Shown here: positions 38,250 to 46,270 of the stretch, in pieces
How positions within the stretch are numbered: the stretch's first letter is position 1
How the letters are laid out: each line of letters opens with the position of its first letter
Assembly: GCA_020638575.1 (NCBI GenBank)
Contig: JACKIH010000003.1
Location: forward strand, 1,593,501 to 1,657,500
DNA length: 64,000 nt
Direction: 5' to 3'
From: Rhodospirillaceae bacterium
GTDB taxonomy: Bacteria > Pseudomonadota > Alphaproteobacteria > DSM-16000 > Inquilinaceae
Position numbers and translations under genes: made by a program
Notes under the pieces: generated by a model
Databases searched by the model: none
Seen by the model: only the letters and a program-made list of their open reading frames with translations
Told to the model about the DNA's origin: nothing

Positions 38250-39205
38250 TCCACCTGACGCGCATGATCCTTCAGCGTCTCGCCCTCGGCGTCCTGACCC
38301 TGTTCGTCGTGTCGGTGGTGATCTTCGGGGCGGTTGAGCTGCTGCCCGGCGACATCGCCCAGGAGATCCTCGGCCAGTCGGCCACCGAGCAGACGGTGGC
38401 GGCCCTGCGCGAGGAACTGGGGCTGAACGATCCGGCGCATGTGCGCTACTTGAACTGGCTGGGCGGCGTGCTGTCGGGCGATTTCGGGCGGTCACTCGCC
38501 AATGGTCGGGAGATCTCCTCCCTGCTGGCGTCCCGCTTCGGCTACACCCTGTTCCTGGCCGCCTATGCCGCCGCCATCGCCGTGCCGCTCGCCATCACGC
38601 TGGGCGTGCTGGCGGCGCTCTACTGCAATTCCATCTTCGACCGGCTGATCAACATCCTGTCGCTCTCGGCGATCTCGTTCCCCGAGTTCTTCGTGGCCTA
38701 TATCCTGCTCTACCTGCTGTCCGCGGAGCACGCGATCTTTCCTTCGATCGCCGACTACGGCAGCCAGGCCAGCCTTGGCGAGATGCTCTACCGCACCTTC
38801 CTGCCCGCCATCACACTGGTGCTGGTGATCACGGCGCACATGATGCGGATGACGCGTGCCGCCATCGTCAACCTCTTGGCCCAGCCCTATATCGAGATGG
38901 CGCGGCTGAAGGGGCTGTCGCCGGCCCGCGTGATCCTGCGCCACGCCCTGCCCAATGCACTTGCCCCCATCATCAACGTGGTGGCGCTGAACCTCGCCTA
39001 CCTGGTGACCGGCGTGGTGATCGTGGAGGTCGTGTTCGTCTATCCCGGCTTAGGCCAGCTCATGGTGGACAGCGTGGCGACGCGCGACATCACCGTGGTG
39101 CAGGCGTGCTGCCTGGTGTTTGCCAGCATCTACATCCTGCTCAACCTGACCGCCGACGTGCTGTCCATCGCGACCAATCCGCGGCTGCTGCACAGGGGGC
39201 GGTGA
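38246..39205 (+). CDS. ABC transporter permease, DppB type
   Basis: A 319-residue inner-membrane permease with about six helices. The first helix follows the short MIHLTRMILQRLALGVLTLF start, and the cytoplasmic EAA loop reads ARLKGLSPARVILRHALPNALAP. The long periplasmic loop after helix 1 (DIAQEILGQSATEQTVAALREELGL) is typical of DppB/OppB. The start is GTG 38246, overlapping the preceding TGA (GTGA at 38246-38249). It works with the next permease. Confidence 0.92.
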   Translation: MIHLTRMILQRLALGVLTLFVVSVVIFGAVELLPGDIAQEILGQSATEQTVAALREELGLNDPAHVRYLNWLGGVLSGDFGRSLANGREISSLLASRFGYTLFLAAYAAAIAVPLAITLGVLAALYCNSIFDRLINILSLSAISFPEFFVAYILLYLLSAEHAIFPSIADYGSQASLGEMLYRTFLPAITLVLVITAHMMRMTRAAIVNLLAQPYIEMARLKGLSPARVILRHALPNALAPIINVVALNLAYLVTGVVIVEVVFVYPGLGQLMVDSVATRDITVVQACCLVFASIYILLNLTADVLSIATNPRLLHRGR

Positions 39206-39209
39206 GACG

Positions 39210-40028
39210 ATGTGGAGGCTGCTGCGCACCGCCCCGCCCACCGCCATCTTCGGCATGCTGGTGATCGTGATCTATGCGATCGTCGCCATCTTCGCCGACG
39301 GGCTGGCCCCCTTCGGCGAGACCGAGGTGGTGGGGTTCGAGTACGAGCCCTGGGGCGACGACTTCCTGCTGGGCACCGACAATCTGGGGCGCGACATGCT
39401 CTCGCGCATCATCTACGGCGCCCGCAACACCATCGGCATCGCGCTGGCCACCACCTTCATCGCGTTCTCGGTCGGTGTCTTCTTCGGCATGCTGGCGGCC
39501 ATCCTGGGCCGTTGGGTCGACCAGATCCTGTCCCGCCTGGTGGACGTGATGATGGCCATTCCGGCCCTGCTGTTCTCGCTGCTGCTGCTCACCGTGTTCG
39601 GCACCTCGATCTTGACGATGGTGCTGGTGATCGCGGCCATCGAGTCCACCCGCGTGTTCCGCCTGGCCCGCGCCACCGCCATGAACGTCGTCGTCATGGA
39701 CTTCGTGGAGGCGGCCAAGCTGCGCGGCGAGGGGCTGATGTGGCTTGCCTCGCGCGAGATCCTGCCCAACATCGTACCGCCGCTGGTGGCGGAATTCGGC
39801 CTGCGCTTCTGCTTCGTGTTCCTGGCGATTTCCGCCCTCTCCTTCCTCGGGCTGGGCATTCAGCCGCCGACGGCCGATTGGGGCTCCATGGTGCGCGACA
39901 ACGCCGGCCTGATTACCTTCGGCGACATCACGCCGTTGCTGCCGGCAGGATCCATCGCGCTGTTGACGGTGGCGGTCAATTTCCTGGTGGACTGGATGCT
40001 GCACCGGTCCTCCGGCCTGCGCACCTGA
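39210..40028 (+). CDS. ABC transporter permease, DppC type
   Basis: A 272-residue second permease of the same importer. Typical DppC features are an N-terminal helix (AIFGMLVIVIYAIVAIFAD), the GTDNLGRDMLSRIIYGARNT block and the EAA loop region AAKLRGEGLMWLASREILPN. Its ATG lies 4 bases after the previous stop. The ATPase gene follows after a 12-base gap with a GGGAGGG ribosome site. Confidence 0.92.
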   Translation: MWRLLRTAPPTAIFGMLVIVIYAIVAIFADGLAPFGETEVVGFEYEPWGDDFLLGTDNLGRDMLSRIIYGARNTIGIALATTFIAFSVGVFFGMLAAILGRWVDQILSRLVDVMMAIPALLFSLLLLTVFGTSILTMVLVIAAIESTRVFRLARATAMNVVVMDFVEAAKLRGEGLMWLASREILPNIVPPLVAEFGLRFCFVFLAISALSFLGLGIQPPTADWGSMVRDNAGLITFGDITPLLPAGSIALLTVAVNFLVDWMLHRSSGLRT

Positions 40029-40040
40029 CGGGAGGGACGC

Positions 40041-41780
40041 ATGCCCACGCTGGAAAAACCGGAGTTGCAGACACCCGCGCAGGACACGCCGCTGCTGCGC
40101 ATCCGCAACCTGACGATCGAAGCCCAGACCGGCGATCAGTGGATCCAGATCGTCCACGGCATCGACCTGGACCTCGACCGCGGCGAGATCGTCGGCCTGA
40201 TCGGCGAGTCCGGTGCCGGCAAGTCCACCGTCGGGCTGGCCGCCATGGGCTTTGCCCGCCAGGGCTGCCGCATCACCCAGGGCACGGTGGAGTTCGACGG
40301 CACCGACTTGCTGGCCCTGTCGGAAGCCGCGCGCCGGGCCTATCGCGGCAAGCGCATCGCCTATGTCGCCCAGTCGGCCGCCGCCAGCTTCAACCCCGCC
40401 CACCGGCTGATCGACCAATATGTGGAAGGGCCGTTGCGCCATGGCCTGCAGTCGCGCCGCGAGGCGGAGTTCAGCGCCAAGGCGCTGTTTGCCCGCCTGC
40501 GCCTGCCGGAGCCCGACGTGATCGGCTTCCGCTACCCCCACCAGGTGTCCGGCGGGCAGTTGCAGCGCGCCATCACCGCCATGGCCATGTCGTGCAAGCC
40601 GGAGCTGATCGTCTTCGACGAGCCCACCACGGCCTTGGATGTGACCACCCAGATCGAGGTGCTGACCACCATCCGCGACGTGGTGCGCGACCTCGGCACC
40701 GCTGCCATCTACATCACCCACGATCTCGCCGTGGTGGCGCAGATGGCCGACCGCATCAAGGTCCTGCTGCGCGGCGAGCATGTGGAAGAAGCGCCGACCC
40801 GCGAGATGCTCGCGAACCCGCAGGAGGACTACACCAAGTCGCTTTGGGCGGTGCGCAGTTTCCAGACCGACGCCAAGGCCGCGCCGCCGGACCACGTGGT
40901 GCCGACCATCCGCGTGGAGGACATCTCCGCCTCCTACCGGCCCGGCCAGATGGTGCTGGAGGACATCTCGTTTTGCGTGCCCAAGGGCCAGACGGTGGCC
41001 ATCGTCGGCGAAAGCGGTTCGGGCAAGTCCACCGTGGCGCGGGCCATCACGGGGCTGCTGCCGCCCCTGTCGGGCCGCGTGCTGCTGGACGGCGAGCCGC
41101 TGCCGCCGCGCCTGAAGGACCGCTCGAAGGACCAGCTTCGGCGCATCCAGATGATCTACCAGATGCCCGATACCGCCCTGAACCCCAAGCAGACCATCCG
41201 CGACGTGGTCGGCCGGCCGATCCGCTTCTACCGCGGTCTCACCGGCAAGGCGCTGGACGATGAGGTGCGCGCGCTCTTGTCCGCCATCGAGCTGGAGCCC
41301 GACGTCTACCTGGACCGCCGCATGCCGCAGCTTTCCGGCGGCCAGAAGCAGCGGGTGGGCATCGCCCGCGCGCTGGCGGCGGAGCCCGACTTCCTGATCT
41401 GCGATGAGATCACCTCGGCCCTCGACCAGCTCGTCGCGGAAGGCATCCTCAGGCTGCTCGACCGGGTACAGTCGGACCTGGGCCTCGCCTGCGCCTTCAT
41501 CACCCACGACCTGGCAACCGTGCGCGCCATCGCCGACCATGTGCTGGTGATGCAGAAGGGCCGTATCGTGGAACAGGGGCCGAAGGCAGACGTGCTGACG
41601 CCGCCGCACCACGAATATACCGAACTGCTGCTCTCCTCGGTGCCGGAGATGGACCCCGACTGGCTCGACCGCACCATCGCCGAGCGCGAGGAACGCGGCA
41701 TCGGCATCTCCGACGGCAGCGCTGCGGAGGCCGCGGCCCCTGACGATCCGGCGGCCGCCCTGCAGCCGAGCGACAGCTAG
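40041..41780 (+). CDS. ABC transporter double ATPase (DppD-DppF fusion)
   Basis: A 579-residue protein with two complete nucleotide-binding domains in one chain. Domain 1 has Walker A GESGAGKSTVG (about 55-65), signature VSGGQLQRA and Walker B VFDEPTTALD. Domain 2 has Walker A GESGSGKSTVAR (about 322-333), signature LSGGQKQRVGIARA and Walker B ICDEITSALD. In most Dpp/Opp systems these are two genes. It powers the importer encoded just upstream. Both domains keep all ATPase motifs, so both should be active. Confidence 0.93.
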   Translation: MPTLEKPELQTPAQDTPLLRIRNLTIEAQTGDQWIQIVHGIDLDLDRGEIVGLIGESGAGKSTVGLAAMGFARQGCRITQGTVEFDGTDLLALSEAARRAYRGKRIAYVAQSAAASFNPAHRLIDQYVEGPLRHGLQSRREAEFSAKALFARLRLPEPDVIGFRYPHQVSGGQLQRAITAMAMSCKPELIVFDEPTTALDVTTQIEVLTTIRDVVRDLGTAAIYITHDLAVVAQMADRIKVLLRGEHVEEAPTREMLANPQEDYTKSLWAVRSFQTDAKAAPPDHVVPTIRVEDISASYRPGQMVLEDISFCVPKGQTVAIVGESGSGKSTVARAITGLLPPLSGRVLLDGEPLPPRLKDRSKDQLRRIQMIYQMPDTALNPKQTIRDVVGRPIRFYRGLTGKALDDEVRALLSAIELEPDVYLDRRMPQLSGGQKQRVGIARALAAEPDFLICDEITSALDQLVAEGILRLLDRVQSDLGLACAFITHDLATVRAIADHVLVMQKGRIVEQGPKADVLTPPHHEYTELLLSSVPEMDPDWLDRTIAEREERGIGISDGSAAEAAAPDDPAAALQPSDS

Positions 41781-41791
41781 GAGGTGCGGGA

Positions 41792-42712
41792 TTGGCACAG
41801 GTGACCGACCCGGAGGTGCTGGCCTTCATCGAGAAGACGGAGGCACTGTGCTCCGTCACCCTCGATCCCACCGACTTCGTGACCTACCGGCGCCACTACG
41901 ACCGCATGGCAGATGCCTTCCGGCGGCCGCGGCCGCCGGAGATCGCCGTGCACGACGCGCCCCTTGCCGGCGTGCCGCTACGCCACTACCGGCCGGCCGG
42001 TGCAGCGGACCGGCCCTTGGTGCTCTATGCCCATGGCGGCGGCCTGGTGGTGGGCTCGCTCGACAGCCACGACGACGTCTGCGCCGAGTTGGCGGCGGCC
42101 GCGGCGCTTGAGGTGGTGGCGGTCGACTACCGCCTGGCACCGGAACACCGCCTGCCGGCCCAGCTCGACGACGTGGCGGCGGCGTGGGCGGCCCTTACCG
42201 CAGGGGGTCGGCCGGGCATCGTCGCCGGGGACAGTGCCGGTGCCACCCTGGTGGCCGGTCTGTGCCTCCGCCTGCGCGCCCTGGGCGCCGCCCAACCTCT
42301 TGCGCAAGTGTTGATCTATCCCGGCCTCGGCGGCGACCGTTCGGCCCCCTCCTACATCGAAAACGCCGAGGCGCCGCTGCTGCGCACGGCCGATATCGGG
42401 CTCTACGGCAAGCTCTACCTGGGCGATGCGCCGGAGCTGGCCGACCTGCCGGAGATCTCGCCCCTCAAGGCCACGGACTTTGCGGGGCTGCCGCCCGCCC
42501 TGATCGTCACCGCCGATGTCGATCCGCTGCGCGACGATGGGGCTGCCTATGCCGCGGCGCTGGGCGGTGCCGGCGTGCCCGCCGTCTGGCGCAACGAGGA
42601 CCAACTCGTGCACGGCTACCTGCGCGCGCGCCACATGAGCCGGCGGGCGGCCGAGAGCTTCGCCGCCATCTCTGCCTATGTGCGGCAGGCCGGGGAGGCC
42701 GCAGCGGCATGA
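41792..42712 (+). CDS. Alpha/beta hydrolase, hormone-sensitive-lipase family (candidate acylcarnitine esterase)
   Basis: A 306-residue esterase with the HGGG oxyanion motif (81-84), YRLAPEHRLPA and the nucleophile GDSAG (Ser148), plus C-terminal DPLRDDG and VHGYL supplying acid and His. Its place in a carnitine operon suggests hydrolysis of imported acylcarnitines to carnitine, comparable in role to the Pseudomonas short-chain acylcarnitine hydrolase; this is an inference. TTG 41792 is chosen as start because a GAGGTG site lies 5 bases upstream; GTG 41801 is possible. Its stop overlaps the next start. Confidence 0.83.
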   Translation: MAQVTDPEVLAFIEKTEALCSVTLDPTDFVTYRRHYDRMADAFRRPRPPEIAVHDAPLAGVPLRHYRPAGAADRPLVLYAHGGGLVVGSLDSHDDVCAELAAAAALEVVAVDYRLAPEHRLPAQLDDVAAAWAALTAGGRPGIVAGDSAGATLVAGLCLRLRALGAAQPLAQVLIYPGLGGDRSAPSYIENAEAPLLRTADIGLYGKLYLGDAPELADLPEISPLKATDFAGLPPALIVTADVDPLRDDGAAYAAALGGAGVPAVWRNEDQLVHGYLRARHMSRRAAESFAAISAYVRQAGEAAAA

Positions 42713-43590
42713 AGACGGTCCGCGCCGGGGTGCTGGACATCGCCTACCGGGACACCGGGCCGGCCGATGGCGTGCCCGTCATCCTGCTGCACGGCTTTCC
42801 CTACGACATCCACGCCTATGCCGACGTGGCCGAGCGGCTGGCGGGTACCGGGTTTCGCTGCATCGTCCCCTCTCTGCGCGGCTACGGTCCCACCCGGTTC
42901 GTGTCGGGCGAGACGCCGCGGTCCGGCCAGCAGGCGGCCCTGGGAGCCGATCTCCTGGCGCTGATGGACGCACTCGCCATCCCCTCGGCCCTTCTCGGCG
43001 GGTACGACTGGGGCGGCCGTGCCGCCTGCATCGTTGCGGCCCTGCGGCCCGACCGCGTGCGCGGGCTGGTGAGCTGCGGCGACGGCTACAACATCCAGAA
43101 CATCGCGGCCGCCGGCACCCCTGCTCCGCCGGAAGAAGAACACCGCTACTGGTATCAATACTATTTTCATAGCGAGCGCGGCCGCGCTGGCCTCACCGCC
43201 AACCGCCATGGCCTGTGCCGTTTCATCTGGCAGCTCTGGTCGCCGAGCTGGGCGTTCGCGGAGGATACCTACGCGCGCACGGCAGCGTCCTTCGACAACC
43301 CCGACTTCGTCGACATCGTCATCCACTCCTACCGCCACCGTTTCGGCGGCATTGCGGGCGACCCCGCGCTGGACGGCCTGGAGGCCAGGCTGGCGGCCCA
43401 GCCGGATATCCCGGTGCCGACCGTGGTGCTGCAAGGCGCCGACGACACGGTGGACCCGCCCACCGCCGGCGATACGGCCGCTCCCCACTTCACCGGCCCC
43501 TATGCCCGCCACGTCGTTCCCGGTGTCGGCCACAACCTGCCCCAGGAAGCCCCCGGAGCTTTTGCCGAAGCCGTTTCGTCCTTGGCCTGA
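42709..43590 (+). CDS. Alpha/beta hydrolase with an aspartate nucleophile elbow (epoxide hydrolase/dehalogenase-like)
   Basis: A 293-residue alpha/beta-hydrolase-fold protein. The oxyanion motif is LLHGFPYD (His28), and the nucleophile elbow reads GGYDWGGRA with Asp100 where serine esterases have Ser. That pattern is typical of epoxide hydrolases and haloalkane/haloacetate dehalogenases. The acid/His part is QGADDTVDP and PGVGHNLPQE. It is the last gene of the carnitine-type operon and overlaps the previous stop (ATGA at 42709-42712). The substrate is unknown; a plain esterase role is unlikely without the serine. Confidence 0.8.
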   Translation: MKTVRAGVLDIAYRDTGPADGVPVILLHGFPYDIHAYADVAERLAGTGFRCIVPSLRGYGPTRFVSGETPRSGQQAALGADLLALMDALAIPSALLGGYDWGGRAACIVAALRPDRVRGLVSCGDGYNIQNIAAAGTPAPPEEEHRYWYQYYFHSERGRAGLTANRHGLCRFIWQLWSPSWAFAEDTYARTAASFDNPDFVDIVIHSYRHRFGGIAGDPALDGLEARLAAQPDIPVPTVVLQGADDTVDPPTAGDTAAPHFTGPYARHVVPGVGHNLPQEAPGAFAEAVSSLA

Positions 43591-43638
43591 TGGGGCCGTC
43601 GCCAACTGCGCCCATGTGCTTGAGGCAGGACGATCCCG

Positions 43639-43671
43639 GAGCAATCCCCGAGCGATCCCCGAGCGATCCGG
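43639..43671. repeat. Three tandem 11-bp units between convergent genes
   Basis: The units GAGCAATCCCC, GAGCGATCCCC and GAGCGATCCGG lie head to tail in the 96-base gap between the hydrolase (+) and the ParB-motif gene (-). They are probably a replication-slippage repeat; no regulatory role is evident. Confidence 0.8.
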
Positions 43672-43686
43672 GCCGGTTGCGGCCGC

Positions 43687-44964
43687 TCAGCGCACCAGCC
43701 GGCGCAGTAGCCCCATGGGGTTCGCCGGATGGCGCGGCCGCCGGTCCTCGTCGAGCAGATCCAGAACCGCCGCCAGTTCGGCGTGGATCTGGCGGAGCTG
43801 GCGCGGCTCCACGACGGAGGGGCCGCTCTCTTCCAGGACCTGCCGGAACTTGCGGAGCTGGCTGAGCACGCGCGCCGCCCCCAGCAGCTCGGTCTGGTTG
43901 GCCTTCAGCGTATCGGTGAGGGCGAGGATGTGGCGCGCGATCACTTCGGCATCGCCGGGATTGGAGACCATCGGCAACAGGCGGTCGGCGACCTTGCCCG
44001 TCAGCGGGTTGTTGAGGCCGGGCGGCTGCTGCTCCACCAGGCCGCGGTCGGCGGCCAGGCCGCGCATCACCCATTGGGGTACGGCCGGCGGCACCGGGCT
44101 GGTGAACGGATAGTAGTGGTCAATCGGCCGGTCCAGTACCGCCTCGGCGAGGATCATCGCAAACCCGACGACGGTCCACAGGGCGCGCAGCCGCTCGTTC
44201 TTCTGCTCCGACAGGATCTGGTGCAGGGCGACGAACCGGTCTTCGGCGTCGGCCACCTCGCCATAAGCGCCGGGCTTGCCGGCATAGTCCAGGTAGCGCT
44301 CCGCCAGCTCCAACTCCGCCAGTTCGCGATCGATCGCGCCGGCGTCCTGCAGGCGATAGGCATCCACCACCAACTCGCGCGGCAGGTCGCGCGCATGGTC
44401 CCGCAGCTTCAGCCGGCGGTTCACCCAGCCGTAGCCCAGCTTCAGGTCGGGCGCCATCTGCAGGTCGGCCTCGATGAACTCGATATCGGTGGTCGTCGTA
44501 CCAGCGGGCAGCACCGCCGCCAGAACCTGGGCGAAGGCGGCATAGCGCGTTGGGTCGCGGCGGTGGAGCGCGCGCATGCTGGCCAGCCGGCGGTTGCCGT
44601 TGACCACCACCCCGTCGGCGGTGATCAGCAGCGGCTCGGTCTGCACCGCGTGGCGCTCCAGCTCCGCCAGGATCGATGCCGTTTCGTCGCTCGCCTTGTC
44701 CATCAGCAGGTCGTGCAGAGCTGCCTGGATCGGGGCCGTCGCCTCCAGGGCCTTCAGATCCTCCACCGCGATGGCGTGGTCGCGACAATACTCACGGATC
44801 TCCAGGAGAATGCGGCCGTTGTCGGTGCGGTAGAACAGACTGTCCGGGTCGAGCGCGCGCACCGGCAGATCGAGGTAGCCGGTGCGGGTGCGGACGAAGA
44901 GCCTGGTTTCGGGCGTCGCCGCCGCGAGGGGCGACGCCGCGGTTCCTTGGGGACGATCGGTCAC
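43687..44964 (-). CDS. Orphan protein with a ParB/sulfiredoxin-like GNRR motif
   Basis: A 425-residue cytoplasmic protein. Residues ~112-132 read LLITADGVVVNGNRRLASMRA, the hallmark of the ParB N-terminal (ParB/Srx) fold, where the DG...NGNRR loop binds nucleotide. There is no recognisable ParB DNA-binding helix-turn-helix, no parA beside it and no DnaK- or chromosome-partition context, so it is not the housekeeping ParB. The C-terminal half is helical and Leu-rich. The start is GTG 44964, preceded by an AGGAGA site. ParB-fold orphans occur in plasmid, phage and DNA-modification loci; the role here is unknown. Confidence 0.65.
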   Translation of the reverse strand: MTDRPQGTAASPLAAATPETRLFVRTRTGYLDLPVRALDPDSLFYRTDNGRILLEIREYCRDHAIAVEDLKALEATAPIQAALHDLLMDKASDETASILAELERHAVQTEPLLITADGVVVNGNRRLASMRALHRRDPTRYAAFAQVLAAVLPAGTTTTDIEFIEADLQMAPDLKLGYGWVNRRLKLRDHARDLPRELVVDAYRLQDAGAIDRELAELELAERYLDYAGKPGAYGEVADAEDRFVALHQILSEQKNERLRALWTVVGFAMILAEAVLDRPIDHYYPFTSPVPPAVPQWVMRGLAADRGLVEQQPPGLNNPLTGKVADRLLPMVSNPGDAEVIARHILALTDTLKANQTELLGAARVLSQLRKFRQVLEESGPSVVEPRQLRQIHAELAAVLDLLDEDRRPRHPANPMGLLRRLVR

Positions 44965-45220
44965 GGGTATCTCCTAGGGCCGGTGCAACCCCCAATATAG
45001 GCATGCCGCGCCGGCCTGCTCCACCGGTTTGGCGCGCGCCTTGTCGGCGTTCGCAGCGTCACGCACTGTGGCAGCATGAGCGGCCGGCGCGGCACCGGTC
45101 GGGCGGGCGGGCGGGCGATCCCCGGCCCGGCAGGCAACAGGCAGCAGGCAGCAGGCGGCCGGGCCCATCTGCACGGGTGCCCGCGGCGCCGCCTTTTCTT
45201 GACCCCAGGACTCCCAGGCG

Positions 45221-46252
45221 ATGAGCAAGACCGTCTACGTGGCCTATACCGGCGGGACCATCGGCATGTCCCGCACCCCCGACGGGTACGCGCCCGACCG
45301 CGGATTGCTGGAGCGCGTACTGCGCGGCCTGCCCGAACTGCACGGCGATCAGGTGCCGGCGTTCGTCATCCGCGACTACGCCGACTTGAAGGACAGCGCC
45401 GACATGTCGCCGGCCGATTGGAACGACATCGGTGCCGACATCGCCGCCCACTACGACGACCATGCCGGCTTCGTCATCCTGCACGGCACAGACACCATGG
45501 CCTACACGGCGTCGGCCCTCTCTTTCATGCTGGAAGGGCTGGCCAAGCCGGTGATCCTCACCGGCTCGCAGATCCCCATCGGCGAAGTGCGCAACGACGC
45601 CCGCAACAACCTCGTCACCGCTTTGATGCTGGCCGGATCGGGTGGCGTGTCGGAAGTCTGCCTCTACTTCAACGGCCAGCTCCTGCGCGGCAACCGGTCG
45701 ACCAAGGTGCATTCGGTCGGGTTCGATGCCTTCGCCTCGCCGAACTACCCAGCGCTCGGCGATATCGGCATTGAGATCGAGATCCATACCGAGCGCCTCC
45801 GCCGGCCGCCGGCCGGACCCTTCCGCTTTGCCCCCGCCAGCACAGAACCGGTGGCGGCCTTGCGGATCTTCCCCGGCATCACCGGCGACGTCATCCGCAA
45901 CATCGCCAAGCCCCCCTTGAGGGGCCTGGTGCTGGAGGCGTACGGCGTCGGCAACGCACCGAGCCACGATCCGGATTTGCTGGCAGCGCTGCGGGAGGCG
46001 AGTGAACGCGGCGTCGTCATCGTCGACGTCACCCAGTGCATCCGCGGCAGCGTCGACCTGACCAGCTATGCCGCCGGCGCCCGGCTGGCCGGGGTGGGCG
46101 TGATCAGCGGCTTCGACATGACCGTGGAAGCGGCCCTGGGCAAGCTGCTCTACCTGCTGGGCCGCGGGCTCTCGCCGGACGAGGTGGCCCGCGCCATGCA
46201 GCACGATCTGTGCGGCGAGCTGACGAGGCCGCCGGTGCCGCCCATGGCGTGA
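45221..46252 (+). CDS. ansA: Type I L-asparaginase
   Basis: A 343-residue cytoplasmic asparaginase converting Asn to Asp and ammonia. The first nucleophile lies in YTGGTIGM (Thr about 13), the second catalytic block is LHGTDTMAYTASALSF, and GSQIPIGEVRNDARNN follows. Length and absence of a signal peptide match the E. coli AnsA type rather than the periplasmic AnsB. ATG 45221 is preceded by a GC-rich, repeat-containing gap of about 250 bases. Confidence 0.93.
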   Translation: MSKTVYVAYTGGTIGMSRTPDGYAPDRGLLERVLRGLPELHGDQVPAFVIRDYADLKDSADMSPADWNDIGADIAAHYDDHAGFVILHGTDTMAYTASALSFMLEGLAKPVILTGSQIPIGEVRNDARNNLVTALMLAGSGGVSEVCLYFNGQLLRGNRSTKVHSVGFDAFASPNYPALGDIGIEIEIHTERLRRPPAGPFRFAPASTEPVAALRIFPGITGDVIRNIAKPPLRGLVLEAYGVGNAPSHDPDLLAALREASERGVVIVDVTQCIRGSVDLTSYAAGARLAGVGVISGFDMTVEAALGKLLYLLGRGLSPDEVARAMQHDLCGELTRPPVPPMA

Positions 46253-46270
46253 CCGCGCCGGCCGCCCGGG

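Noticed and set aside
45081..45180. GC-rich microsatellite-like runs (CGGG and GGCAGCA units) before the asparaginase gene
   Set aside because: Short, imperfect slippage repeats with no symmetry or known regulatory pattern.
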